A model generated the notes under the pieces. The model did not search any database. It was not told the origin of the DNA and worked only from the letters and a program-made list of their open reading frames with translations. A stretch of DNA of 64,000 nucleotides from Nocardioides sp. URHA0032 (GTDB taxonomy: Bacteria > Actinomycetota > Actinomycetes > Propionibacteriales > Nocardioidaceae), in assembly GCF_000620645.1 (NCBI RefSeq), contig NZ_JIAV01000014.1:1-64000 (forward strand). The letters are read 5' to 3'. A program made the position numbers and the translations under genes. Shown in pieces: positions 27,522 to 38,000 of the stretch; positions within the stretch are counted from its first letter, which is position 1; each line of letters begins with the position of its first letter.

Positions 27522-29318
27522 TCAGCTGGCCTGCTGGGCGACCCAGCTGGCGTACAGCCCGGCGTACACCGAGCCCTCCTGCTGGGCGAGGACGGCGTGC
27601 GGGCCGCGCTGCACGATCCGGCCCTTGTCGACCACGATCACCTCGTCGGCACCCTCGGCGGTCGTGAGCCGGTGCGCGATCGTGACCGACGTACGGCCGC
27701 GCATCAGCCGCTCGAGCGCCCGGCTGATCCGCATCTCCAGGGCGGGGTCGACGGCACTCGTCGCCTCGTCCAGGACCAGCAGGTCGGGGTCGGCGAGCTG
27801 TGCGCGCCACAGCGCCACCAGCTGGCGCTCGCCGGCCGACATCGACTCGCCGCGCTGGCCCACCTGGGTGGCGATGCCGCCGGGCAGCCCCGCCAGCCAG
27901 TCGCCGAGGCCGAGGTCGTCGGCGGCCGCGACGATCTCCTCGTCGGTGGCGTCGAGACGGCCGTAGCGCACGTTGGCGGCGATCGAGTCGTCGAACAGGA
28001 AGCCCTCCTGAGGCACCAGCACCACGCTGCGCCGCATCGAGGCCTGCGCGATGTCGCGCACGTCTATCCCGTCCAGCAGCACGGCACCCTCGGTCGGGTC
28101 CATCAGCCGGGTGAGCAGCTTCGCGATGGTGGACTTGCCGGAGCCGGTCTCGCCGACGACCGCGATGCGGGTGCCGGCCGCGATCTCCAGGTCGATGTCG
28201 CGGAGCACCGGCGGGCCGCCCGGGTAGGCGAACGTCACGTCGCGGAACGTCACGTCCACCGGCTCGTGCGGCAGGGTCGCGCCGTCGGGGCCGGGGTCCA
28301 CGAGGTCGGCGGGCGTGTCGAGGATGCCGATCACCCGGCGCCACGACGCGATCGCGTTCTGCGCGTCGGTGAGGATCTGGGTGCCCATCTGCACCGGGCC
28401 GACGAACAGCGACACGAGGAACGCGAACGCCAGCACCGTGCCGGCCGTGATGTCGCCGGCGAAGCCGAGCCAGACCCCGACGATCAGCACGCCGGCGTTG
28501 GCCAGGCCCGCCGAGACGCCGCCGAGGGAGAACGAGATCACCGTGAAGCGCTGGGCGCTGGTGCTCGACGTCTTGTACTCGTCGATCGCGTGGTCGATCC
28601 GCGCCTGGGTGCGGTCCTCGACGGCGTAGGACCGCACGACCGCCGCGCCGACCACGGGCTCGGAGATCGCCGAGAGCATCGCGCCGACCTGCCGGCGCAC
28701 CACGGAGTAGGCGTCCGAGAGCTTGCGCTGGAAGTAGCGGATCGACAGGAAGAGAGGAGCGAAGCAGACCCAGACGACGAGCGCGAGCTGCCAGCTGTAG
28801 ATGACCATCACGATCGTCGCGACCAGCACCTGGCCGGTGCTGACGACGAAGAGCAGGCCGCCGTACACGAGGAACTGGCTGACCTGGTCGACGTCGCTGG
28901 TGACCCGCGAGACCAGGGCGCCACGGCGCTCGGTGTTCTGGGTGAGCAGCGGCAGGTCGTGGACGTGGCGGAACGCCTTGATCCGCAGTGTCGCGAGGCC
29001 GCGCTCGGAAGTGGTGAACAGGCGGGACGTCATCAGGTACGACGCGAAGCTCGTGACGGCGAGCGCGAGCGCCGCGGCGATGCCCATCTCGACGGTGAAG
29101 GCGACGTCCGGGCCGTCCGGGCCGTTGAGGCCGTGGTCGATGGTCCGCTGCACCGCCACCGGGACGATGACCTGGCCGATCGAGGCGATGAGCGCGAGCA
29201 CCAGCGTCCAGCCGATGCCGTCCTTCAGCTCGGGTGAGAAGTGCACGCCGCGGCGGATCGTCGCGATCGCGCCGATCTCCTCGCCGGTGTCCATGCTCGT
29301 GCCGGCAGCCGTGCTCAC
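27522..29318 (-). CDS. ABC exporter half-transporter (catalytic-site subunit)
   Basis: 598 residues: six-helix type-1 exporter domain (about 35-330) and an ATPase domain (about 360-590). Walker [10 protein letters not shown] near 390, Walker [13 protein letters not shown] near 513 with the catalytic Glu intact, and H-loop IAHRLTT. Its signature is degenerate, [15 protein letters not shown] instead of LSGGQ-type. It overlaps the upstream ABC gene by 4 bases (ATGA). The paired degenerate features with its partner indicate a heterodimer with one active ATP site, like TM287/288 or BmrCD. Substrate unknown (lipids, peptides or drugs are typical). Confidence 0.93.
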   Translation of the reverse strand: MSTAAGTSMDTGEEIGAIATIRRGVHFSPELKDGIGWTLVLALIASIGQVIVPVAVQRTIDHGLNGPDGPDVAFTVEMGIAAALALAVTSFASYLMTSRLFTTSERGLATLRIKAFRHVHDLPLLTQNTERRGALVSRVTSDVDQVSQFLVYGGLLFVVSTGQVLVATIVMVIYSWQLALVVWVCFAPLFLSIRYFQRKLSDAYSVVRRQVGAMLSAISEPVVGAAVVRSYAVEDRTQARIDHAIDEYKTSSTSAQRFTVISFSLGGVSAGLANAGVLIVGVWLGFAGDITAGTVLAFAFLVSLFVGPVQMGTQILTDAQNAIASWRRVIGILDTPADLVDPGPDGATLPHEPVDVTFRDVTFAYPGGPPVLRDIDLEIAAGTRIAVVGETGSGKSTIAKLLTRLMDPTEGAVLLDGIDVRDIAQASMRRSVVLVPQEGFLFDDSIAANVRYGRLDATDEEIVAAADDLGLGDWLAGLPGGIATQVGQRGESMSAGERQLVALWRAQLADPDLLVLDEATSAVDPALEMRISRALERLMRGRTSVTIAHRLTTAEGADEVIVVDKGRIVQRGPHAVLAQQEGSVYAGLYASWVAQQAS

Positions 29319-31117
29319 TCCGCCTCCTGCATCTCGGCCGACGACTCGGCCGGCACGTCGGCGCGCATCTCGTAGGCGTTCACGAGGTGGGCGTACGCCG
29401 GGCTGCGCGCGAGCAGCTCCGCGTGCGTGCCCCGGTCGGCCACGCGGCCGTCCTCGAGGTGCACGACCTCGTCGGCCAGCGAGATCGTGGCCTTGCGGTA
29501 GGCGACGACGACCAGCGTGCTGTCGTGGCTGCCGGACCGGAGCGCCTCGAGGATCCGTGCCTCGACCTCCGGGTCGACGGCCGACGTCGCGTCGTCGAGG
29601 ACGAGCAGCCGCGGCTTGCGGACCAAGGCGCGGGCCAGGGAGATGCGCTGCCGCTGCCCGCCCGAGAGCGAGGCGCCGCGCTCCCCCAGCTGGGTGTCCA
29701 GGCCGTGCGGCAGGGCGGCGACGAACCCGTCGGCCTGCGCCGCGCGCAGCGCCGCCCAGACCTCCTCGTCGGAGACGTCCGCCCCGAGGGTGACGTTGTC
29801 GCGCACCGTGTCGTCGAAGAGGAACGCCGTCTGGGCGACCACCGAGACCACCTGCGCGAGCTCGCCCCTGGCCAGGTCGCGCAGGTCGGTCCCGTCGAGC
29901 AGGATCCGGCCCTCGGCGGGGTCGACCAGCCGGGCCATCAGGTTGGTGAGCGTGCTCTTGCCGGACGCGGTCGCACCGACCAGCGCGACCGTGCGGCCGG
30001 GCTCGACGGTGAACGTCACGTCCTCGAGCAGGTGCTGCTCCGGGTCGTACCGGTACGCCAGGCCCTCGACCGCGAGCCGGGCGCCGGCCTGCGAGCGGAC
30101 CGCCGGCGCGTCGCCGTACTGCATCTCGCCGGTGGCGCGCAGCACGCTGCGCACCCGGTTGAAGCCGACGACGCTGCGCGGGAACTCGCCGAGCAGCCAG
30201 CCGATCGAGCGGATCGGGAACGCGACGATGGTGAGGAGGTAGGCGACGGTCACGACGTCACCGGCGTCGGTGGCACCGCCGAGCACCCGCTCGACGCCGA
30301 CGGCGAGGACGACGAGGACGCCGAGGCTGGGCAGCGCGGCCAGGGTCGGGTCGAACGCCGCGCGGATCCGGCCGGCCCGCATGTTGACGTCGCGCAGCCG
30401 GTGGGCGGTCTCGGCGAACCGCTCCGTCTCCTCGGACTCGCGGCCCAGGGTCTTGACGACCATCGCGCCGTCGAACGACTCGTGCGCGACCTCGCTGAGC
30501 TCGGCGCGCAGCTGCTGCGCCTTCGTCATGAGCGGCGAGGAGTAGCGCTGGTAGAAGAGGTTCGCGACGACCACGGCCGGGAACACCAGCAGGCCGACGA
30601 CGGCCATCACGACGTCGGCGAGGAACATCTGCACGATCGCGATCACCATCATCGCGACGGTGCCGACCGCCATCGGCAGCGGCGCGATCGGGCCCCACGC
30701 GGCCTCGACGTCGGAGTTGGCGTTCGAGAGCAGCTGCCCGGTCGGGTGACGCTGGTGCCACTCCATCGGGAGGGAGAGGTACTGCCGGGTCACGGCACGA
30801 CGGGTGTGCGCCTGCATGCGGTACTGCATGACGCCCGCTCCAAGGCGGCGCGCCACGATCCCGACCGCGCGCAGCAGCGCCACGCCGAGGAACAGCGCGA
30901 ACACCGCCCACAGCAGCGAGCTGTCGATCTCGCCGTTCTCGAAGGCCGGCAGCACGACGTGGTCGGTGGCCCAGCCGAGGACCCACGCGTCGGCGACGGT
31001 GAGCGCGCCGAACAGCACGCTGCCGATCGTGGAGAGGGTGAAGATCAGCGGCTCGCGGCGGATCGCGACCCCGAGTACGGCGAAGCCCGCGCTCGTCGTA
31101 CCCCGTCTCTTCGCCAC
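29315..31117 (-). CDS. ABC exporter half-transporter (degenerate-site subunit)
   Basis: 600 residues from GTG 31117, chosen because AGAGAGG lies 7 bases upstream; a TTG start at 31144 adds nine residues. Six-helix domain about 20-310, ATPase domain about 345-575. Walker [10 protein letters not shown] near 376 and signature [15 protein letters not shown] near 484 are canonical, but Walker B is [12 protein letters not shown] (Asp replaces the catalytic Glu) and the H-loop His is Tyr in VVVAYRKAT. It is first in the pair, preceding hisI. Its signature completes the partner's active ATP site. Confidence 0.92.
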   Translation of the reverse strand: MAKRRGTTSAGFAVLGVAIRREPLIFTLSTIGSVLFGALTVADAWVLGWATDHVVLPAFENGEIDSSLLWAVFALFLGVALLRAVGIVARRLGAGVMQYRMQAHTRRAVTRQYLSLPMEWHQRHPTGQLLSNANSDVEAAWGPIAPLPMAVGTVAMMVIAIVQMFLADVVMAVVGLLVFPAVVVANLFYQRYSSPLMTKAQQLRAELSEVAHESFDGAMVVKTLGRESEETERFAETAHRLRDVNMRAGRIRAAFDPTLAALPSLGVLVVLAVGVERVLGGATDAGDVVTVAYLLTIVAFPIRSIGWLLGEFPRSVVGFNRVRSVLRATGEMQYGDAPAVRSQAGARLAVEGLAYRYDPEQHLLEDVTFTVEPGRTVALVGATASGKSTLTNLMARLVDPAEGRILLDGTDLRDLARGELAQVVSVVAQTAFLFDDTVRDNVTLGADVSDEEVWAALRAAQADGFVAALPHGLDTQLGERGASLSGGQRQRISLARALVRKPRLLVLDDATSAVDPEVEARILEALRSGSHDSTLVVVAYRKATISLADEVVHLEDGRVADRGTHAELLARSPAYAHLVNAYEMRADVPAESSAEMQEAE

Positions 31118-31219
31118 CTGCCCACCTCTCTGTCCGCGGGCCAACCCGCGGACGGGTCAGCCTATTCCCACCCACTGACATCGGGACGGGTGCCGTCGCG
31201 ACCGCCGTATCCTCCCGAC

Positions 31220-31852
31220 ATGACCGAGTACCTGGCGCTGCGCGAGCGGATCGCTCTGTGCGACCTCGCCCTCGCGCTCGGACCCGACGCGCCGACGCTC
31301 TGCGAGGGATGGGACGCCCAGGATCTGGTCGCGCACCTGCTCGTGCGCGAGCGCAACCCGATCTCGTCGCTCGGCAACATCGTGCCCCCGCTCGCGGGTC
31401 TCAATGCGCGGGCGATGGAGCGCCGGAAGGCGAAGTCCTTCGAGGTGCAGGTCGAGAAGCTCCGGACGCCGTCGCCGCTCCTGCGTGCCCTGCGGCCGGT
31501 CGACAAGATGATCAACACGTTCGAGATGGTCGTGCACCACGAGGACCTGCGTCGCGGCGAGGGCGGCTGGGAGCCGCGTGACCTCGCGCCCGCCGACGCC
31601 GAGGTGATCTGGTCGCAGCTGAGCCGGGGCGGTGCCTTCTTCGGCCGCAAGCTCCCGGTCCCGACCGTCCTGCGCCGCTCCGACACCGGCGCCTCGGCGA
31701 CGATGCGCAAGGGCGACCACCCGGTCACCGTCAGCGGACCCGTGGTCGAGCTGGTGCTGTTCCTGTTCGGGCGGTCGGCGATCCGGGACGTCACGTTCGA
31801 GGGGCCCGAGGACCGCGTCGCCGCGCTCCGGGCCGCCGATCTGGGGGCATGA
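31220..31852 (+). CDS. TIGR03085-family putative metal-binding protein (DinB/MDMPI-like)
   Basis: 210 residues beginning MTEYLALRERIALCDLALAL. The fold is the DinB/mycothiol-dependent maleylpyruvate isomerase four-helix bundle; possible metal ligands are the histidine in LVAHLLVRERNP and the His pair in MVVHHEDLRRGEGGWEPRDL. The TPSPLLRALRPVDKMINTFE and GPVVELVLFLFGRSAIRDVT segments are typical of TIGR03085. No enzymatic role is assigned. TATCCT at 31208-31213 lies 6 bases before the ATG, so the mRNA may be leaderless. It is divergent from the ABC exporter. Confidence 0.85.
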   Translation: MTEYLALRERIALCDLALALGPDAPTLCEGWDAQDLVAHLLVRERNPISSLGNIVPPLAGLNARAMERRKAKSFEVQVEKLRTPSPLLRALRPVDKMINTFEMVVHHEDLRRGEGGWEPRDLAPADAEVIWSQLSRGGAFFGRKLPVPTVLRRSDTGASATMRKGDHPVTVSGPVVELVLFLFGRSAIRDVTFEGPEDRVAALRAADLGA

Positions 31853-31874
31853 CGCACCCAGAAGGGTGAGCAAG

Positions 31875-31889
31875 TGGCAACTGTTGCCA
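31875..31889. other. 15-base palindrome upstream of the giant nuclease gene
   Basis: TGGCAAC-T-GTTGCCA is a perfect inverted repeat 23 bases after the TIGR03085 stop and 15 bases before the PHO-like repeats. Too AT-rich and short for a typical terminator in this genome; an operator is more likely. Confidence 0.4.
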
Positions 31890-31904
31890 ATTCGACGGCG
31901 AACG

Positions 31905-31960
31905 GTTCGTCCATACTTTTTCTGAGGTTCTCTTCAGGACGCCGGATCGCTGCTTAGGCT
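31905..31960 (+). promoter_or_regulatory. PHO-box-like triple 11-mer and -10 candidate
   Basis: Three consecutive 11-base units, GTTCGTCCATA (31905), CTTTTTCTGAG (31916) and GTTCTCTTCAG (31927), resemble the GTTCA-type direct repeats bound by PhoP in actinobacteria; units one and three match best. TAGGCT at 31955-31960 is a possible -10, placing the last unit over the -35 region. This would give phosphate-starvation control of the downstream nuclease-nucleotidase. Confidence 0.45.
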
Positions 31961-32066
31961 GAGCGCACTTTCCGGGGGTGCTCTCTCGGGATCGATCTCT
32001 CCGCAGCACGCTCTCCATCTCGGTTGCTCCGGCATGCCCGCAGCCGCCCCGCGAAAGGCCACCCGC

Positions 32067-35000
32067 GTGTCCACTGCCCCCTCCACGCCGCTCCGCCGCC
32101 TCGGGCTGCTCGCCCTGGTGCTGGCCGTCGTCCTCTCGCCGCTGGCCCTGCTGGCCGCACCGGCGCAGGCGGCCGGCAGCACCGGCCTGGTCATCAGCGA
32201 GGTCTTCGGCGCGAACGCCGCGGCCGCGGCGTACAACCAGGACTACGTCGAGGTCTACAACCCGACGGCGTCGGCGATCTCGCTGGCCGGCAAGTCGGTC
32301 CAGTACCGGTCGGCGACGGGCACCGCGGCGAGCAGCAAGGTCGACCTGCCGTCGATCCTGCTGCCGGCGGGCGGGCATTTCCTGGTCGGCGGCGCCTCCA
32401 CCACGCCCACCACCGCGGCGACCATCACTCCGGACGCAGCCAACACGGGCATGAACCTGTCCGGCACTGCTGGTGTCGTCGTGCTGGCCAACTCCCAGAC
32501 CCTGCTGTCCCTGCCGGCCGCGACCGATCCCTCGACCTTCCCGGCCGCGGTGATCGATCTCGTCGGGTACGGAACGACCGCCACGCTCTACGAGACCAGC
32601 AAGGCCCCGGCCCCGACCACGTCGGGCACTCCCCCGAAGCCGGTCCTGAACCGCGCGGGCAACGGCGCGACCGACACCGACAACAACGGCACCGACTTCT
32701 CCACCGCGGCGACCGGTACGCCGCAGGTCTGCGACTGCATCGCCCCGACCGCGCTCAAGATCACCGAGATCTACACCGAGGGCGGCAGGACCGGCGCGGC
32801 GTACGACCACGACTACGTCGAGATCCAGAACACCAGCGGTTCGACGCTCACCATGACCGGGCTCAGCCTGCAGTACCGCGCCCCGGGCGCCACCGGCACC
32901 GCCACGAAGCTCGTCGACCTGACCGGCAGCATGGCGGCCAACACCTACGACGTCGTCCAGCTCGGCACCGACGGCGCCGCGGGCGCGCCCGTCGCGGACG
33001 TCCAGTACGACCTCAGCAGCACCGGGCCGAACCTCGACAGCGCCGGCGGCACCCTCTTCGTGGCCAAGAGGACCAGCGACTACGACCCGGGCACGGGCGC
33101 GGTGACGGCGGACCAGTTCCGCGCCGACCTCGTGGGCTGGGGCAGCGGCAACACCTTCGAGACGGCAGCGGCCGACAGCAGCACCGTGACCCCGGCCAAG
33201 GCGATCACCCGCCTGGCCGGCGGCACCGACACCGACGACAACAGCGCCGACCTCAACGTCCTCGACCCGACGCCGAACGGCGCACCGGCGATCCCCGAGC
33301 TGACCATCGCAGAGATCCAGGGCACCGGCGCCACCACGCCGATGCCCAACGCCATCGTCGAGACGCAGGGCCTCGTCACCGCGTCGTACGGCACCGGCGC
33401 CACGGACTTCAAGGGCTTCTACCTGCAGACCGGTGGGCCCGAGACCACGCCCGACGCGTCCGATGCGATCTTCGTCTTCATGGGCAGCAAGACCTCGCCC
33501 GCGGTCGGCACCTCCGTCTCGGTCACCGGCCGGGTCTCGGAGTTCTCCGGGATGACCGAGCTGACACCCAGCACGGCCGGCGACGTCACCACGCTCGCCT
33601 CCGCGCTGCCCGCGGTCGTCCCCGGCACGCGCCTGCCCGGCACCGACTGCACCGCCGCGGCCGCCGACTGCCTCACCGGCGCGGCCCTGGCCGCCGAGCG
33701 CGAGAAGCACGAGGGCGAGCTCTACCAGCCGACCGACCCGTTCACGGTCACCGACGGGTACGACGGCAGCCCGTGGGCCGACTCGGGCTCGAGCAACTTC
33801 GGTGAGATCGGCCTGGCCGCGAACTCGACCAAGCCGCTCTACCTCAGCGTCGACCTGGTCAACCCCCGCGACGACCTGGCCGCGTTCAACGCCAACGAGG
33901 CGTTCAACGAGGCCCACGCGATCACGCTGTCCGACGCCCAGTCGGGCACGGCCTCGACGAGCGCGGCCTTCCCGTGGATGACCAAGGACCACACCGTCCG
34001 GGTCGGCGCCGCCGTCACGTTCCCCGAGCCCGTCGTCCTCGACTACCGCAACAGCGCGTGGAACCTCCAGCCGATCCACCCGGTGACCGCCGGCGACACC
34101 GGTGAGGGCAAGGTCTCGATCGAGCAGGACCGGCCGGCCGCCCCCGACGACGTCCTCGGCACCACCGGCAACGTCAAGATCGCCACGTTCAACATGCTCA
34201 ACTACTTCGTGCACGACGCGCAGAGCTGGGCGAGCCTGCCCGACGACGCGGCCGGACACGACCGGCACTGCACGTACTACACGGAGCGCAGCGGGAGCAC
34301 GGCTCCCGGCAACCGCGTCACCGCCAACACCTGCTCGTGGACCGACACCCGCGGCGTCGTCCCCCCGGCGAGCCCGGTCGTGGACGGCGGCCTCGGCCCC
34401 CGCGGTGCGGCGCAGAAGTGCAACTGCGCGGACCTGAGCGACCCCAACGCCGACTTCGAGCGCCAGCAGGCCAAGGAGATCCTCGCCATCAACACGATGG
34501 ACGCGGACGTGATGAGCCTGGAGGAGGTCGAGAACCCGATCAAGCTCGGCTACGGCGGCGTCACGCCGACCGCTGCCGACCGCGACATCGCGGTCGCCCA
34601 CCTGGTCGACGTGCTGAACCAGGCCTGGAGCGCCGGACACGGCGGCGAGGACACGGTGGCCAACCCGCGCTGGGCGTTCGTGCCCAGCCCGCGGCCGGAG
34701 GCCCAGCCGACGATCGCTGAGCAGGACGCCATCCGCTCGGCCTTCATCTACAACCCCCGCAAGATCGAGACGGTCGGCCGCTCGGAGATCCTGGTGAACT
34801 CCGCACCGTTCCGCAACGCCCGTGAGCCGCTGGCCCAGGCCTTCAAGCGGGTCGGCGGCAACCGCGACGACGGCTTCGTCGTCATCGTCAACCACCTCAA
34901 GTCCAAGAGTGCTCCGCAGGACCCGACGACCGTCGTCGGCACCGACAACGACGACGCCGGCAAGGGCGCCGGCTACTACAACGGCGACCGGGTGCGGCAG

Positions 35001-38000
35001 GCCAGGGCCCTCGCCGCGTTCGCCGACTCCGTCTCCCAGGACAAGGGCATCCCGGCGGTCTTCATGACCGGCGACTACAACGCCTACAGCCACGAGGACC
35101 CGGTGCAGACCCTCGAGGCCGCCGGCTGGCACAACCTCGAGCCGCAGAACGGCGAGGCGTCGTACTCCTTCGCCGGCCTGGCCGGGTCGCTGGACCACGT
35201 CTTCGCGAACGACGCCGCCGTCGGCATGGTGTCCGGTCAGACCGTCTGGCCGATCAACGCCAACGAGCCGGTCTACTACGAGTACAGCCGGTACAACTAC
35301 GACCTCACCCAGTTCTACGACGGCACCGTCCCGTTCCGCGCTTCGGACCACAACCCGGAGATCATCGGCGTCGACGCTCCGGTGAACCCGCCGCTCGAGG
35401 ACGTCGACACCGTCCAGGTGCTCGCCTCGAACGACTTCCACGGCCGGATCCTCGACGACCCGGCGAGCGCCGCTGCCGGTGCCGCCGCGATGGCCGGCGC
35501 GGTCAAGGGGCTGCGTGCCGACAACCCGAACACGCTCTTCGCGATGGCCGGCGACCTCATCGGCGGCTCGACGTTCGAGTCCTTCATCGCCAAGGACAAG
35601 CCGACCATCGACGCGATGAACGAGGCCGGCCTGGACGTCTCGTCAGCGGGCAACCACGAGTTCGACAAGGGCTACCGCGACCTGATCGACCGGGTCATGA
35701 AGCCCTACGACGCCACCGACAACAAGTACGGCGGCGCGAACTGGCCCTACCTCGCGGCCAACGTGCGGCTGAAGTCGGACGGCAGCTACGCGCTGAAGTC
35801 CGACCGCGCGGACCACGGCTACGACCACTCCGACGGCGCGACCTGGTGGAAGACGCTGGACGACGGCCACACGGTCGGGTTCATCGGCGCGGTCACCGAG
35901 GACCTGCCGTCCCTGGTGGCGCCGTCCGCGCTCGAGGAGGTCGACGTCACCCCGATCGTCGCCGAGGTCAACGCGGCCGCCGACCGGCTCAAGGGCCCCG
36001 GGGGCTGCGGCTCCGACGACGGCTGTGACCTCGTCATCGAGCTGGTCCACGAGGGTGCCGCGACGCCGGCGCTCTCCTCGCTGACCGATGGCTCCAAGTT
36101 CGCGCAGATCGTCAACGGCGCGAACGAGAACGTCGACGCGATCGTGTCCGGCCACACGCACCTGAAGTACAACCACAAGCTTCCCGTGGAGGCGTGGGCC
36201 ACCGAGGATCGTGCGGTCACCGAGCGTCCTGTGGTGTCGGCCGGCCAGTACGGCTCGTACCTCAACCAGCTCGAGTTCGACTTCGAGCCGGGCACCGACA
36301 ACCTGCTCGACGTCCGCCAGCACGTCCTGGCGATGAAGGACTACGACCCGGACAGCGCCACCCAGGACATCGTCGCCGACGCCGTCGACAACGCGAACGT
36401 CCAGGGCCAGGTCAGCCTCGGCTCGGAGGACGGCCCGTTCCAGCGGGCGCGTCGCCAGGACCCGGCCACCAGCACGGTGGTCGAGAACCGCGGTGGCGAG
36501 TCGACCCTGGGCAACCTGGTCGCGGAGATCCAGCGCTGGAAGACCGGCGCGGAGATCGGGTTCATGAACCCGGGCGGGCTGCGGGCCGACCTGATGGGCT
36601 CGGGCAGCTACCCCTCGGACATCACCTACCGGCAGGCGGCCGACGTGCAGCCGTTCGCCAACACGCTGATGACCGCCGACCTGACCGGCGCGCAGATCAA
36701 GACGGTGCTGGAGCAGCAGTGGCAGCGCGACCCCGACGGCAACGTGCCGTCGCGCCCGTTCCTGAGGCTCGGCACCTCGAAGGGCTTCCAGTTCTCCTAC
36801 GACCCGACCCGCCCCGAGGGCGACCGGATCACCGGGATGTGGCTGGACGGCGACCCGCTCGACGCGGCCACGACGTACCGGGTCTCCGCGACGAACTTCC
36901 TGTTCGAGGGCGGTGACAACTTCCGCGGGCTGATCGCCGGCACGCACCAGCAGGACACCGGGTTCTCCGACCTGCAGGCGACGGTCGACTACCTCGCGGC
37001 GCACCCGACCGTGAGCCCCGACTTCGGCCAGCACGCGGTCGACGTCCAGGTCACCAGCGCCACCCCCGGCGGCGGCTACGGCACCGGCGACACGGTCACC
37101 CTCGACGTGGCGTCGCTGGCGATGACCGGCGACCAGGTGCAGTCCGACACCCAGGACACCGCCGTCCGGGTCTACGACGGCAGCGACCCGGTCGGCCCGG
37201 CGGCGGCCGTCGACAACACGCTGCGCAGCCTGCCGGACGACGAGGCCGGCACCGCCCACGTGACGTTCACGGTCCCCGCCGGCGTCACCGGCCCGACCAC
37301 GACGTTCCTCCTCGAGGGCGACCGGACCGGTACGGCGTTCCCGATCTCGATCCCGACGCGCGACAACCGCACGGCGACCACGGTCTCCGCCGACGACGCC
37401 GCCGTCACGTACGGCGAGTCCGGGGACCTCGCGATCACCGTGGCCCCGGCCGCGGCGACCGGGACGGTCACCGTCAAGGACGGCTCGACGGTCCTCGGGA
37501 CGGCCACGCTGGCCGGCGGTGAGGCGACCTACACCCTGGCGGCCGGGTCTCTCGAGCCCGGCGACCACACGCTGAGCCTGGCGTACGGCGGCGACGCGAC
37601 CTACGCGCCGTCGACCTCCCCGGTGGACGTCACGGTGTCGAAGGCCACGCCCACCGTCGACGCGGCGGCCTCCCCCGCCACCGTCGCCCCCGGCGAGACC
37701 TCGACCGTCCAGGTGCAGGTCTCGGCGACGGGGTCCACCCCGACCGGCACCGTCACCTGCTCGGCGCCCGGCATGACCGACGTCGACGCCACGCTCAGCG
37801 GCGGCGAGGCCAGCTGCGAGGTCGGGCCGTGGACCACGGCCGGCGACCGGACCGTCACGGTCGACTACAGCGGCGACGGCCACACGGCGTCCGGCCGGAC
37901 GACCGAGACCGTCTCGGTTGCCCGGGTCGCGCCGACGGTCAGCGCTCTGGCCAACCCGACCACGGTCACGCAGGGCACCGGCACCTCGGACGTGTCGGTC

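Noticed and set aside
31899..31909. CGAACGGTTCG as an SOS box
   Set aside because: Arms fit but the spacer is one base rather than four; not a LexA site.
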